A stretch of 64,000 nt of DNA from an uncultured Bacteroidota bacterium (GTDB lineage: Bacteria > Bacteroidota > Bacteroidia > Flavobacteriales > Flavobacteriaceae): assembly GCA_937136025.1 (NCBI GenBank), contig CAKZOC010000253.1:1-64000 (forward strand), written 5' to 3'. The position numbers and the translations under genes are program-made. Below the pieces are notes generated by a model. That model had not been told where the DNA came from, did not search any database, and saw nothing but the letters and a program-made list of their open reading frames with translations. Shown here one piece after another: positions 25,833 through 34,845 of the stretch. Every line of letters begins with the position of its first letter. Within the stretch, counting starts at the first letter, position 1.

Positions 25833-26702
25833 TTATCGCAAGCTCCCGGAATTCCTTTTGTGGGTCCGATCAATGGCTTGTTGATTCTTCCAATCGATCC
25901 ACTTTTGCCCTTTGAGGCGTCGCATCACCCCATCGTAATTCCTCATTACCAATAGATTATAAAATGCCCTGCTCAAATTACGGGGATTTCTGGCAATAGC
26001 CCTCAGGCTCATCGAAAACCCGGGGGTGAGGTAACGCATATGATGCCAGTACCCTTCGGGCATATAAAGGACTTCTCCATGGTTGAGCTGCGCCCTGTAA
26101 CCGCTCGCGTGCCTTAATGCAGGCCAGGCATTCAGGTCGGGGGCTGAAAAGTCAATGGCCTCATGGGTGATCAGCGAATGTGGAACCTTGTAAAGAAACT
26201 CATTTTCGGATTGACCAAAAAGAATGACCTCTTTTTCCCCCTGGAAATGAAAGTGAAAGATATTGGCCAAATCAATGTCGTAATGCATAAACGTATAGGA
26301 ATCCCGGCCGCCAAAAAAGAGCATAGGCAACCCCTTCATCAGCCGGAGACCAAAATCCGGATACTCAAAATCCTTCTGTAGCTCGGGGACTTCTTTGAGT
26401 ACATTCCAGAGAAAAATCCGATATCGGGTGGGTTCCCGCTTCAGCAGATCGATGTAGTCCGCCATTTTCATACGGGCATGGGGCTCGTTAAAACCGTCCT
26501 TATGATCCACCGGCCGATCATCGTAGAGCGGCACTTCCTTTGATCCGGCGACCTCCCGCATATACTCCAGATTCCATTTGGTATAGGCCGGCCAGTGCTC
26601 AATAGCCTTTTCAATAATTACCGGTTTTTGAGGCCGGTAATACTCCTTTAGAAAGGATTCCTTGGAAATCCGGGAGACCCTGGGTACTTTCTCGAGATGC
26701 AC
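25833..26702 (-). CDS. JmjC-like cupin-fold protein, probable Fe(II)/2-oxoglutarate hydroxylase
   Basis: 289 residues from a GTG at 26702; a stop lies two codons upstream and no better start exists. The iron ligands are visible as HYD (His140, Asp142) in FMHYDIDLANIFHF and a distal His in YMPEGYWHHMRY (about 220). PVIIEKAIEHWPAY near residue 27 is typical of the cupin_8 family, which includes ribosomal-protein and tRNA hydroxylases. The substrate is not predictable. It is transcribed in the same direction as the GNAT gene. Confidence 0.85.
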   Translation of the reverse strand: MHLEKVPRVSRISKESFLKEYYRPQKPVIIEKAIEHWPAYTKWNLEYMREVAGSKEVPLYDDRPVDHKDGFNEPHARMKMADYIDLLKREPTRYRIFLWNVLKEVPELQKDFEYPDFGLRLMKGLPMLFFGGRDSYTFMHYDIDLANIFHFHFQGEKEVILFGQSENEFLYKVPHSLITHEAIDFSAPDLNAWPALRHASGYRAQLNHGEVLYMPEGYWHHMRYLTPGFSMSLRAIARNPRNLSRAFYNLLVMRNYDGVMRRLKGQKWIDWKNQQAIDRTHKRNSGSLR

Positions 26703-26876
26703 GGTTTAAAATGAATTTGGCCCGTAAAGGTAAGAAACCTCTGAAAAAAGAATTGAAACATCCCTGTTAAAGACTACGGTTGCCCTTTTGACAAAAAAGG
26801 ATGGGCAGGTCAAAAAGGTTTTCATGGATACTCCTCAGAAAGTGATGCGTATGTACTACTAATTCCCCCTCGGGGT

Positions 26877-27257
26877 CTATCCTCTTGTGATCATTTCACA
26901 TTGCAAACAACGGTATTTGGGTGGTTCCAGAAACGGAAATAACCGGTAAATCAACCGGGACCGATCGAGAAAACGCTCCGATCGGGCAGCCTTACAATTC
27001 GGGCACACTATGGGATTGCCACTATTGTCGATAGCATAACGGCGAATACTGTCGTAAATACGTTGCGCCTTTTTTCGATCCTCCTGATATACCATCACCT
27101 TAACCCCTCCGATAGCTGAGGCAATAAAAGGGTCTGCTTGTAAAATATTCGCGTCCTTCAAAAAAACAGGAATGCCTTCGGACTCCAGTTTTGCCTTGAT
27201 GAGCTCCGCATCCGCTACATAGTCAAAAGCTCCCAGTATATAGTAATTGCTGTTCAT
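26877..27257 (-). CDS. DUF2007-type signal-transducing-like protein with C-terminal zinc ribbon
   Basis: 126 residues from the ATG at 27257; a longer frame upstream is not supported. The N-terminal part (YYILGAFDYVADAELIKAKLESEGIPVFLKD) is the ferredoxin-like DUF2007 fold related to PII-type proteins. The C-terminal part has CPNC near residue 85 and CLQC near residue 119, which would form a zinc ribbon. The function is unknown. A PLP-enzyme remnant lies just upstream. Confidence 0.8.
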   Translation of the reverse strand: MNSNYYILGAFDYVADAELIKAKLESEGIPVFLKDANILQADPFIASAIGGVKVMVYQEDRKKAQRIYDSIRRYAIDNSGNPIVCPNCKAARSERFLDRSRLIYRLFPFLEPPKYRCLQCEMITRG

Positions 27258-27383
27258 AACCTTCCTTGTATTGAGGCACTGCTTCAAGATAGTCAAAACT
27301 CCTCTTATTTCTAATTCCCTATTCAAGAGATGAAAGGTAAAATGCAGGCATGCCTTTCCTGGATACTGATTTGAAATGATGTG

Positions 27384-27493
27384 TTAGAGAAGATAAAATG
27401 GGTGCGGTCCCTCAAGGCGGACAACAACCAGAGGTTGGCGTGGTAACCCGAATTAAAGATCACAGCCGCTTCAGCTTTGTAAAAACCCGATTC
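27384..27493 (-). pseudogene. Remnant of an AONS/KBL (BioF-like) PLP enzyme
   Basis: On the minus strand, about 37 codons from 27493 downward read EAAVIFNSGYHANLWLLSAL and then RDRTHFIFSN. This fits the conserved segment of 8-amino-7-oxononanoate synthase/2-amino-3-ketobutyrate CoA ligase family enzymes (usual pattern EAALVFNSGYDANLG). An in-frame TGA precedes it at 27496-27494 and the sequence loses similarity after it, so no intact gene remains. The family match is by eye. The gap from 27258 to 27571 otherwise holds only a terminator. Confidence 0.6.
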
Positions 27494-27521
27494 TCAATCG
27501 CCCCGGTCCTCACTATTGGAC

Positions 27522-27554
27522 AAAAAAAACCCGCATCTCACGATGCGGGTTTTC
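27522..27554 (-). terminator. Terminator of atpD-atpC
   Basis: On the minus strand ACCCGCATC, a 4-base loop, GATGCGGGT and a run of T, 18 bases after the atpC stop. Confidence 0.9.
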
Positions 27555-27571
27555 ATTGTATTTCAACGATT

Positions 27572-27850
27572 CTAGTCCGCAAGGACAATAATCTTGTTGT
27601 TTTTTAATTCCACAGTCCCGCTGTTGATCTTAAGGATCGTTTTTCCATCTGAACCTTTTGAAAACCGACTCTGGAATTCCTCCTCGATCTCCAGGTGTCC
27701 GGCAATCTTAACACTCCCCTCCTGCAGGAGGGAAACGATAGGGGCGTGGTCCTGGAACATTTGAAATTCCCCATCCACGCCCGGAACGGTAACCGAGGTC
27801 ACTTCTCCGGAAAACAAAGTAGCCTCGGGGGATACAATCTCTAGGTGCAT
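27572..27850 (-). CDS. atpC: ATP synthase F1 epsilon subunit
   Basis: 92 residues, only the beta-sandwich domain (MHLEIVSPEATLFSGEVTSVTVPG, FQMFQDHAPIVSLLQEG). It lacks the C-terminal two-helix domain found in longer epsilon subunits that inhibits ATP hydrolysis, as is usual in Bacteroidota. It follows atpD by 47 bases in a two-gene operon away from the other F1Fo genes. Confidence 0.95.
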   Translation of the reverse strand: MHLEIVSPEATLFSGEVTSVTVPGVDGEFQMFQDHAPIVSLLQEGSVKIAGHLEIEEEFQSRFSKGSDGKTILKINSGTVELKNNKIIVLAD

Positions 27851-27897
27851 AGGTATAGTTATAAGTTAAACGTTCCTGTTGTTAACTGCTGAATCCG

Positions 27898-29427
<1,530 letters not shown>

Positions 29428-29449
29428 CTAAGGTGCTTTTTTTCGGCTG

Positions 29450-29457
29450 CAAATATA
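29450..29457 (-). promoter_or_regulatory. atpD promoter -7 element
   Basis: The minus strand reads TATATTTG, a perfect TAnnTTTG match, 43 bases before the ATG. Confidence 0.6.
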
Positions 29458-29502
29458 GCGCATTCCTTCATAATTCGGAACGGTTTCGACCCCTTTTTCC
29501 AT

Positions 29503-29529
29503 AAAAAAAGCGCCGGTTTCCCGGCGCTT
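29503..29529 (-). terminator. Terminator of the TonB receptor gene at 29549
   Basis: On the minus strand AAGCGCCGG, loop GAAA, CCGGCGCTT and a T-run. A perfect 9-base stem with a tetraloop. Confidence 0.9.
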
Positions 29530-29548
29530 AAATATTTGTATCTTCCTA

Positions 29549-32299
29549 TTAAGGATTCACCGTCCAGGAAACGTAGAAAATAGATCCTACAATTCCCGTT
29601 CCCACAGCTGAAAAGAAGTCCTCTCCAAGGATGTTCGAACCTCCCAGTTTAAATACGGATTTGAGGCTGGGAACCGTATAATTGACCTGTGCATCGAGCA
29701 CGGAAAAAGAGGGTATGGGACCGTCGGCAAACGTGTTTTGCCATTCATACGAATCACTCCATCGGTAATTGATAAAGAACCCGAAATTCTTAAACAATTC
29801 GGTATGGCCAAAAGAAGCCTTTACCTTGTGATTAGGAGTGTTGAATTGCGTCCTGAAATCGGGAAACGCCGCCTGATCAAACTCAAATTCTGCATAGGTG
29901 TAGTTTATCCCAAAGTCAAAATCTCCCAATACTTTCGCATCCAGCCCAATGGTTGCTCCATAAGACTGCACATCCGCAGGGGAATTGGTATAATTCTGAT
30001 AGACCTCAACATCGCCGTTTTGCAAAGCTAAGAGTGAGAGTGCATTATCCCCGGCCTGTCCATAAAGGGGTACGAGGACATTGGTGTTGGAAATGAAATT
30101 GTCATAGGTGTTATAGTACCCGCTCAGATCGATAGCTATGCGGCCTAATTGCGCCCTATAACCCACCTCAAATGCGGTGATTTCCTCAGGCTGAACAAGG
30201 GGCGTTTCTACCGCCTGCGGCGCTCCCTGTTGCACGGAACTGACTGAAAAAGCGTTCTCATAAGCGGCTCTGCCGACGATCGTAGAAGTTGGACTTCCGG
30301 TAATCGCCTGCCCTGAGGGCGTCAGATCAAAGGTGCGGATATCCCGGTCCAGGTTATCCGGCGCAGAACCCACAAGGATCGCACGCCCGGCATTGAGGCC
30401 GATAAATAAATCCTGGGTAGTCGGGTTCCGGAATCCCTGCTGGACCGAAAACCGGATGTTGTGGTTGCGCTCTTCTCCAAGGGTCGCCAAAAGGGAGGCC
30501 CTGGGGGAGAAAAAGCCATCGAAAAACTCGTTCTTGTCGTACCGTACCGAACCGGTAAATTTCAGGCGATCGTCCAGGAATTTCTTCTGTACCTGAAGAT
30601 AGGCTCCGTATTCGTTATACGTGATAGGTCCGTCAATATCGGTAAAAATGGTACCCTGGGAATTCAGTTCATACTCCCGGAAAGACCCCCCGATCATAAT
30701 GTCGGCGAAATCTGAAGTCAGGTGCGAAAAATTGTAATTCGCATCTACATGACGAAACTTCGTTTTGTCAATAAATTTAGCTCCCGTATTAAAATCTCCG
30801 TCTGCGGTTACTGCATCGAGCGTTGATTGAAATTGAGGCGTTCCCGGTACTAAACGCCCCTGATCCGCAGCCTGTCGGGCCAAAGCATGGGCTTGTTCTT
30901 CAGGAAGTTGCACTCCGGTTCCCACCCCGAGACGAGCCCCGATAAACGTCTGGGCGTAGTCCGTAAACCACTGGGTATCGCCCTTCCATCTCCTGTTCAC
31001 GTTGATGGCCGCAAAACGGGTATCGTAAGAATTTCCTGAATTTTCCGAGGTGATATATCCCCGAACAAAAAAGTTTTTATTCCGTACCTCAACCCGGTGT
31101 TGCTGCAGTGTGAAATCCCGGATCGCATAGCGGTTCGCTCCCTGATAAATGGTATTTCCGCGACCCACTCGCCCATTGTAGATAATTTCAAAATCATTAG
31201 CAAAAGGCCGGTAATGCAAAGAAAAGTCTGTTTTAACACTCTGGGCATTGTAGTTTAACAGATCGGCTTCAGCGTATCCGGTACGTGAGACCACAGCGCT
31301 ACCTAAAGTGCCGGAAGGCAGGCCTACGGCCTGATCAAAGTTCAATAGCGTACTCACCTCATCTCCATATACATTTAATCCGTCATAAGCTGGATTCTCC
31401 CGGGTTGCCCCTGGTCTGTTGAGATCCGCTTCATTATTGGCATGCCAATCCTCCCCTGACAGGTAGGAAAAATTTGCCTTGACGGCGAATTTATCGCTAA
31501 AGGCATGGGCTGCCCGGATTCCAAAGTCATAGTACGGATTGGTTCCCGCTGCATCCTGCTGGGTAAAACCGGTTTTAAAATAGGCGCTGATTCCCTGATA
31601 GTCAAACGGGTTCTTACTGTTCATAAACAAAATCCCGTTGAAGGCACCTGCCCCATATAGGGCGGAAGATGCTCCTGGAAGGATTTCAACGCTCTGTACT
31701 TCCAGCTCACTCATCCCCACGAGATTTCCCAGTACGAAATTTAAACCGGGCGCCGTATTGTCCATCCCATCGACCAGCTGCATAAACCGCACGTTGGCAA
31801 AAGAGGCGAACCCACGGGTGTTGATCGACTGGAAGGTTAAACTGTTGGTGTTGATGTCCACCCCCTTGAGGTTTTGCAACCCCCCGTAAAAGGATTCCGC
31901 AGGGGTATTTTGAATCTCCTTCAATCCGAAGCGCTCCACCGTAACCGGGGATTCAAAAAGACGTTCCGGAGTTCTGGAAGCTGAAATAACTACCTCATCC
32001 AAATAGGTTTGTGACTCGGAAAGGGTTATCGAAAGGTTTTGATTATTTGAAGATACGGCAACAGTGCTGGTAGCATATCCAACACTGGTAATCCGAAGTT
32101 CAAATGGTGGAACTTCAGCGGTTTCAAGCACAAAATTTCCGTCAAAATCTGCCGTGGTCCCTACCATAGTCCCTACAATTACGACATTGGCCGCCGGCAC
32201 CGGAATTCCGTTTTCATCGCTTACATTCCCACGTACGGTGGTTTGCGCATAAGCCCCCACTGCAAATAGAAGCATGGCAAGAAGTAATCCTGTTCTCAT
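29549..32299 (-). CDS. TonB-dependent receptor with CarboxypepD_reg-like N-terminal domain
   Basis: 916 residues from the ATG at 32299 (MRTGLLLAMLLFAVGAYAQ signal peptide); the frame upstream has only a TTG. A carboxypeptidase-regulatory-like domain (VRGNVSDENGIPVPAANVVIVGT) occupies about 20-100, the plug has ETQTYLDEVVISASR and VEILPGASSALYGAGAFNG, and a barrel follows to the C-terminal strand FYVSWTVNP. No SusD-like gene is adjacent, so it is not a classic Sus pair. The substrate is unknown. Single gene with its own terminator; the upstream region carries a palindrome that could be an operator. Confidence 0.93.
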   Translation of the reverse strand: MRTGLLLAMLLFAVGAYAQTTVRGNVSDENGIPVPAANVVIVGTMVGTTADFDGNFVLETAEVPPFELRITSVGYATSTVAVSSNNQNLSITLSESQTYLDEVVISASRTPERLFESPVTVERFGLKEIQNTPAESFYGGLQNLKGVDINTNSLTFQSINTRGFASFANVRFMQLVDGMDNTAPGLNFVLGNLVGMSELEVQSVEILPGASSALYGAGAFNGILFMNSKNPFDYQGISAYFKTGFTQQDAAGTNPYYDFGIRAAHAFSDKFAVKANFSYLSGEDWHANNEADLNRPGATRENPAYDGLNVYGDEVSTLLNFDQAVGLPSGTLGSAVVSRTGYAEADLLNYNAQSVKTDFSLHYRPFANDFEIIYNGRVGRGNTIYQGANRYAIRDFTLQQHRVEVRNKNFFVRGYITSENSGNSYDTRFAAINVNRRWKGDTQWFTDYAQTFIGARLGVGTGVQLPEEQAHALARQAADQGRLVPGTPQFQSTLDAVTADGDFNTGAKFIDKTKFRHVDANYNFSHLTSDFADIMIGGSFREYELNSQGTIFTDIDGPITYNEYGAYLQVQKKFLDDRLKFTGSVRYDKNEFFDGFFSPRASLLATLGEERNHNIRFSVQQGFRNPTTQDLFIGLNAGRAILVGSAPDNLDRDIRTFDLTPSGQAITGSPTSTIVGRAAYENAFSVSSVQQGAPQAVETPLVQPEEITAFEVGYRAQLGRIAIDLSGYYNTYDNFISNTNVLVPLYGQAGDNALSLLALQNGDVEVYQNYTNSPADVQSYGATIGLDAKVLGDFDFGINYTYAEFEFDQAAFPDFRTQFNTPNHKVKASFGHTELFKNFGFFINYRWSDSYEWQNTFADGPIPSFSVLDAQVNYTVPSLKSVFKLGGSNILGEDFFSAVGTGIVGSIFYVSWTVNP

Positions 32300-32373
32300 T
32301 AGACTAGTCTGTGTTTTTGATTTAAAGAGCAAGATACAGATTTTTTGGAACGGGGAATTAATATTTCATAAAA

Positions 32374-32387
32374 TTATGCACGCATAA
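32374..32387. promoter_or_regulatory. Palindrome upstream of the TonB receptor gene, possible operator
   Basis: TTATGC, AC, GCATAA: 6-base perfect arms about 75 bases upstream of the receptor ATG and about 40 bases upstream of a TATCTTGC that could be its -7 element. The rest of 32300-32576 holds only a weak ATAGAC/GTCTAT repeat at 32549-32564, possibly a weak terminator. Confidence 0.35.
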
Positions 32388-32576
32388 TAAGAATGCCACA
32401 ACCAGGGGGTGGCTATTTTGAGAACTACGTAATATTGGGGGTTTTAAGCTTCCGTGGAAGGCTGTAAGTATTGGGATACCCAGGGTCTGGTCCGCATCAT
32501 TCAGGCTATAGAAAGTCAGAACACACTATCGGGAAAGGCTTCAATGATTATAGACTTTGGTCTATGGGGCAACCTA

Positions 32577-32855
32577 TTATTCCTTTACTTCTTCGTTCAT
32601 CTTTCCCATAGCGACCAGAATAAGAACCGCGAGGCCTATCCCCGCCTGAATAAGAGCAAGCACTTTGTGGGATGAATCCGGATCCGAAAAACGAAGCAGC
32701 CCAAAACTCAGGAAGAAAATTCCATAGAAGTACCAAAAGATGGTACGCAGGTTCTTTGCGCGGACTTTGGAGGTTCGAACAAAGCGGAGGGAAACCCAAT
32801 GGAGAATACCCACGCCTAAAAGCACTGTAAAAAAGATGCCGAGCCCCTTTACCAT
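32577..32855 (-). CDS. Small membrane protein of unknown function
   Basis: 92 residues with three hydrophobic segments (about 3-21, 36-55, 63-83) separated by basic loops (RFVRTSKVRAKNLR), and an acidic C-terminus. No recognised motif. It lies 49 bases downstream of the glmS stop on the same strand, so it may be read through from glmS. Codon use and the clean start at an ATG support a real gene. Confidence 0.65.
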   Translation of the reverse strand: MVKGLGIFFTVLLGVGILHWVSLRFVRTSKVRAKNLRTIFWYFYGIFFLSFGLLRFSDPDSSHKVLALIQAGIGLAVLILVAMGKMNEEVKE

Positions 32856-32904
32856 TGGGAAAAGATAAGAAAAAACCGCTGGTAGCTCAACCCCGGAGGG
32901 CCAT

Positions 32905-34752
32905 TTACTCCACCGTTACGGACTTGGCCAAATTACGCGGCTGGTCCACGTTACATCCGCGCATTACGGCGATGTGATACGAGAGGAGTTGTAAGGGTAT
33001 AGTCGTGAGCAGGGGACTCAGGCTTTCCGCCGTTTCAGGCACCTCAATCACATGGTCTGCCAGATCGCGTACCTGGGTGTCTCCTTCCGTAACTATGGCG
33101 ATGATCTTTCCCTTCCTGGATTTGATTTCCTGTATGTTGCTGACCACCTTTTCGTAGTGTCCCTTTTTAGTCGCAATAACCACTACGGGCATTTGCTCAT
33201 CGATCAGGGCAATAGGCCCGTGCTTCATTTCCGCTGCGGGATAGCCCTCTGCGTGAATGTAGCTGATCTCCTTTAATTTCAGTGCTCCTTCCAGAGCTAC
33301 CGGGAAATTATATCCCCGTCCAAGGTAGAGAAAATTGGTTGCGTCCTTATAGACCTCAGAGATGATCTCAATCAGCGGATTTGATTCCAGGGCCTTTTCA
33401 ACCTTGGCAGGAATCCCCTCTATTTCCGTAAGCACTTCATGAAAACGGGACTCGGAATACGCACCCTTTTCTTTGGCCAGTTTCAGTGCCAAAAGTGTGA
33501 GTACGGTAATCTGTGTGGTAAAGGCCTTGGTCGATGCCACCCCGATCTCCGGGCCTGCATGTGTATAAGCTCCCGCGTCGGTTTCACGGGCAATGGATGA
33601 CCCCACGACATTGCAAACTCCGAAGACAAATGCTCCGTTTTCTTTGGCAAGCTTAATAGCGGCCAGTGTATCTGCCGTTTCTCCGGACTGTGAGATCGCA
33701 ATCAGCACGTCATTTTCAGTAATGACGGGATTGCGGTAGCGAAACTCTGAAGCGTATTCCACTTCCACAGGGATACGTGCCAGGTCTTCAAAAATATATT
33801 CAGCCACCAGACCTGCGTGCCATGAGGTACCGCAGGCGACAATAATAATCCGATTGGCGTTGAGGAAACGCTCGAGGTTCTGATCTACCCCCGCCATTCG
33901 TATCAGGCCCTGATCTGCGAGTAATCGGCCACGGAAAGTGTCTTTAATCGCCCTGGGCTGTTCATAAATTTCTTTGAGCATAAAGTGGTCGTATCCCCCT
34001 TTCTCAATTTCCTCAAGGTTGAGCTGAAGTTCGAGAACCGTAGGATAGGCAATGGCGTCATCCTGTATTTTTCGAAGGCGGATTTCCTTTCCCAGCCGTA
34101 CAATAGCCATTTCTCCATCCTCGAGATAAACGGCATTGTTGGTAAACTCAATAAAAGGCGAAGCATCAGAGGCAATAAAAAATTCATCCTCTCCAATCCC
34201 AATCGCCAGTGGGCTTCCCAAGCGGGCCACGACAATTTCATCGGGTTTGGTGCGGTCAAAAACAGCGATAGCATACGCTCCCACTACCTGATTCAGCGCA
34301 ATCTGAACCGCTTTTCCCAGTTTGACACTTTCTTTTTTCTTAACCTCTTCAATAAGGTTCACCAGTACTTCTGTATCCGTATCCGAATGGAACACATATC
34401 CCCTATTGATAAGTTCCTTACGGATGGAGTCATAGTTTTCTATAATACCATTATGGATGATTACCAGTTCTCCGGAATTGGAAGAATGCGGGTGGGAGTT
34501 CACATCGTTGGGAACCCCGTCGGTGGCCCATCGGGTATGGCCGATACCAATGCGGCCTTCCAGGGAAATTTCGCCCTGTGCTTTCCCGCTTAAATCGGCA
34601 ACCTTACCTTTGGTTTTCGAGAGATTAATATTGGTGCCGTCGTAGAGCGCAATCCCAGCACTGTCATAGCCGCGGTACTCCAAACGCTGCAATCCCTTCA
34701 TAATGATCGGATAGGCATCCCGTTGACCAATGTATCCCACTATTCCACACAT
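32905..34752 (-). CDS. glmS: Glutamine--fructose-6-phosphate aminotransferase (isomerizing)
   Basis: 615 residues. Cys2 of MCGIVGYIGQ is the glutaminase nucleophile, followed by GYDSAGIAL and GHTRWATDG. Two SIS domains follow (CGTSWHAGLVAEYIFED near residue 305, SQSGETADTLAA, EISYIHAEGYPAAEMKHGP), and the C-terminus is NLAKSVTVE, the conserved tail that shields the sugar site. It makes glucosamine-6-phosphate for peptidoglycan. The leader is short (93 bases to the next gene), with no sign of a glmS ribozyme. Confidence 0.98.
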   Translation of the reverse strand: MCGIVGYIGQRDAYPIIMKGLQRLEYRGYDSAGIALYDGTNINLSKTKGKVADLSGKAQGEISLEGRIGIGHTRWATDGVPNDVNSHPHSSNSGELVIIHNGIIENYDSIRKELINRGYVFHSDTDTEVLVNLIEEVKKKESVKLGKAVQIALNQVVGAYAIAVFDRTKPDEIVVARLGSPLAIGIGEDEFFIASDASPFIEFTNNAVYLEDGEMAIVRLGKEIRLRKIQDDAIAYPTVLELQLNLEEIEKGGYDHFMLKEIYEQPRAIKDTFRGRLLADQGLIRMAGVDQNLERFLNANRIIIVACGTSWHAGLVAEYIFEDLARIPVEVEYASEFRYRNPVITENDVLIAISQSGETADTLAAIKLAKENGAFVFGVCNVVGSSIARETDAGAYTHAGPEIGVASTKAFTTQITVLTLLALKLAKEKGAYSESRFHEVLTEIEGIPAKVEKALESNPLIEIISEVYKDATNFLYLGRGYNFPVALEGALKLKEISYIHAEGYPAAEMKHGPIALIDEQMPVVVIATKKGHYEKVVSNIQEIKSRKGKIIAIVTEGDTQVRDLADHVIEVPETAESLSPLLTTIPLQLLSYHIAVMRGCNVDQPRNLAKSVTVE

Positions 34753-34772
34753 AACTAAAAGTATTAGATCCC

Positions 34773-34805
34773 CAAAATTACTACAACAATCCGCTCCTGA
34801 TCAAA
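34773..34805 (-). promoter_or_regulatory. glmS promoter
   Basis: The minus strand has TTTG at 34805-34802, 21 bases, then TAATTTTG at 34780-34773, with the ATG 21 bases further. A good Bacteroidota promoter. Confidence 0.65.
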
Positions 34806-34845
34806 TTTATGGATAAATGACCCTTTTAGCTATACGACTGGCTGG

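Noticed and set aside
29549-32299. SusC/SusD polysaccharide utilisation locus
   Set aside because: No SusD-like lipoprotein, glycoside hydrolase or sulfatase gene is adjacent to this or the other receptors.
32549-32564. ATAGAC/GTCTAT inverted repeat as a terminator
   Set aside because: Only a 6-base AT-rich stem with no clear T-run; noted but too weak to list as a terminator.
34657-34752. A possible glmS ribozyme or riboswitch near glmS
   Set aside because: The region upstream of the ATG is under 100 bases, has a normal promoter and shows none of the ribozyme core; the glmS ribozyme is a Firmicutes feature.
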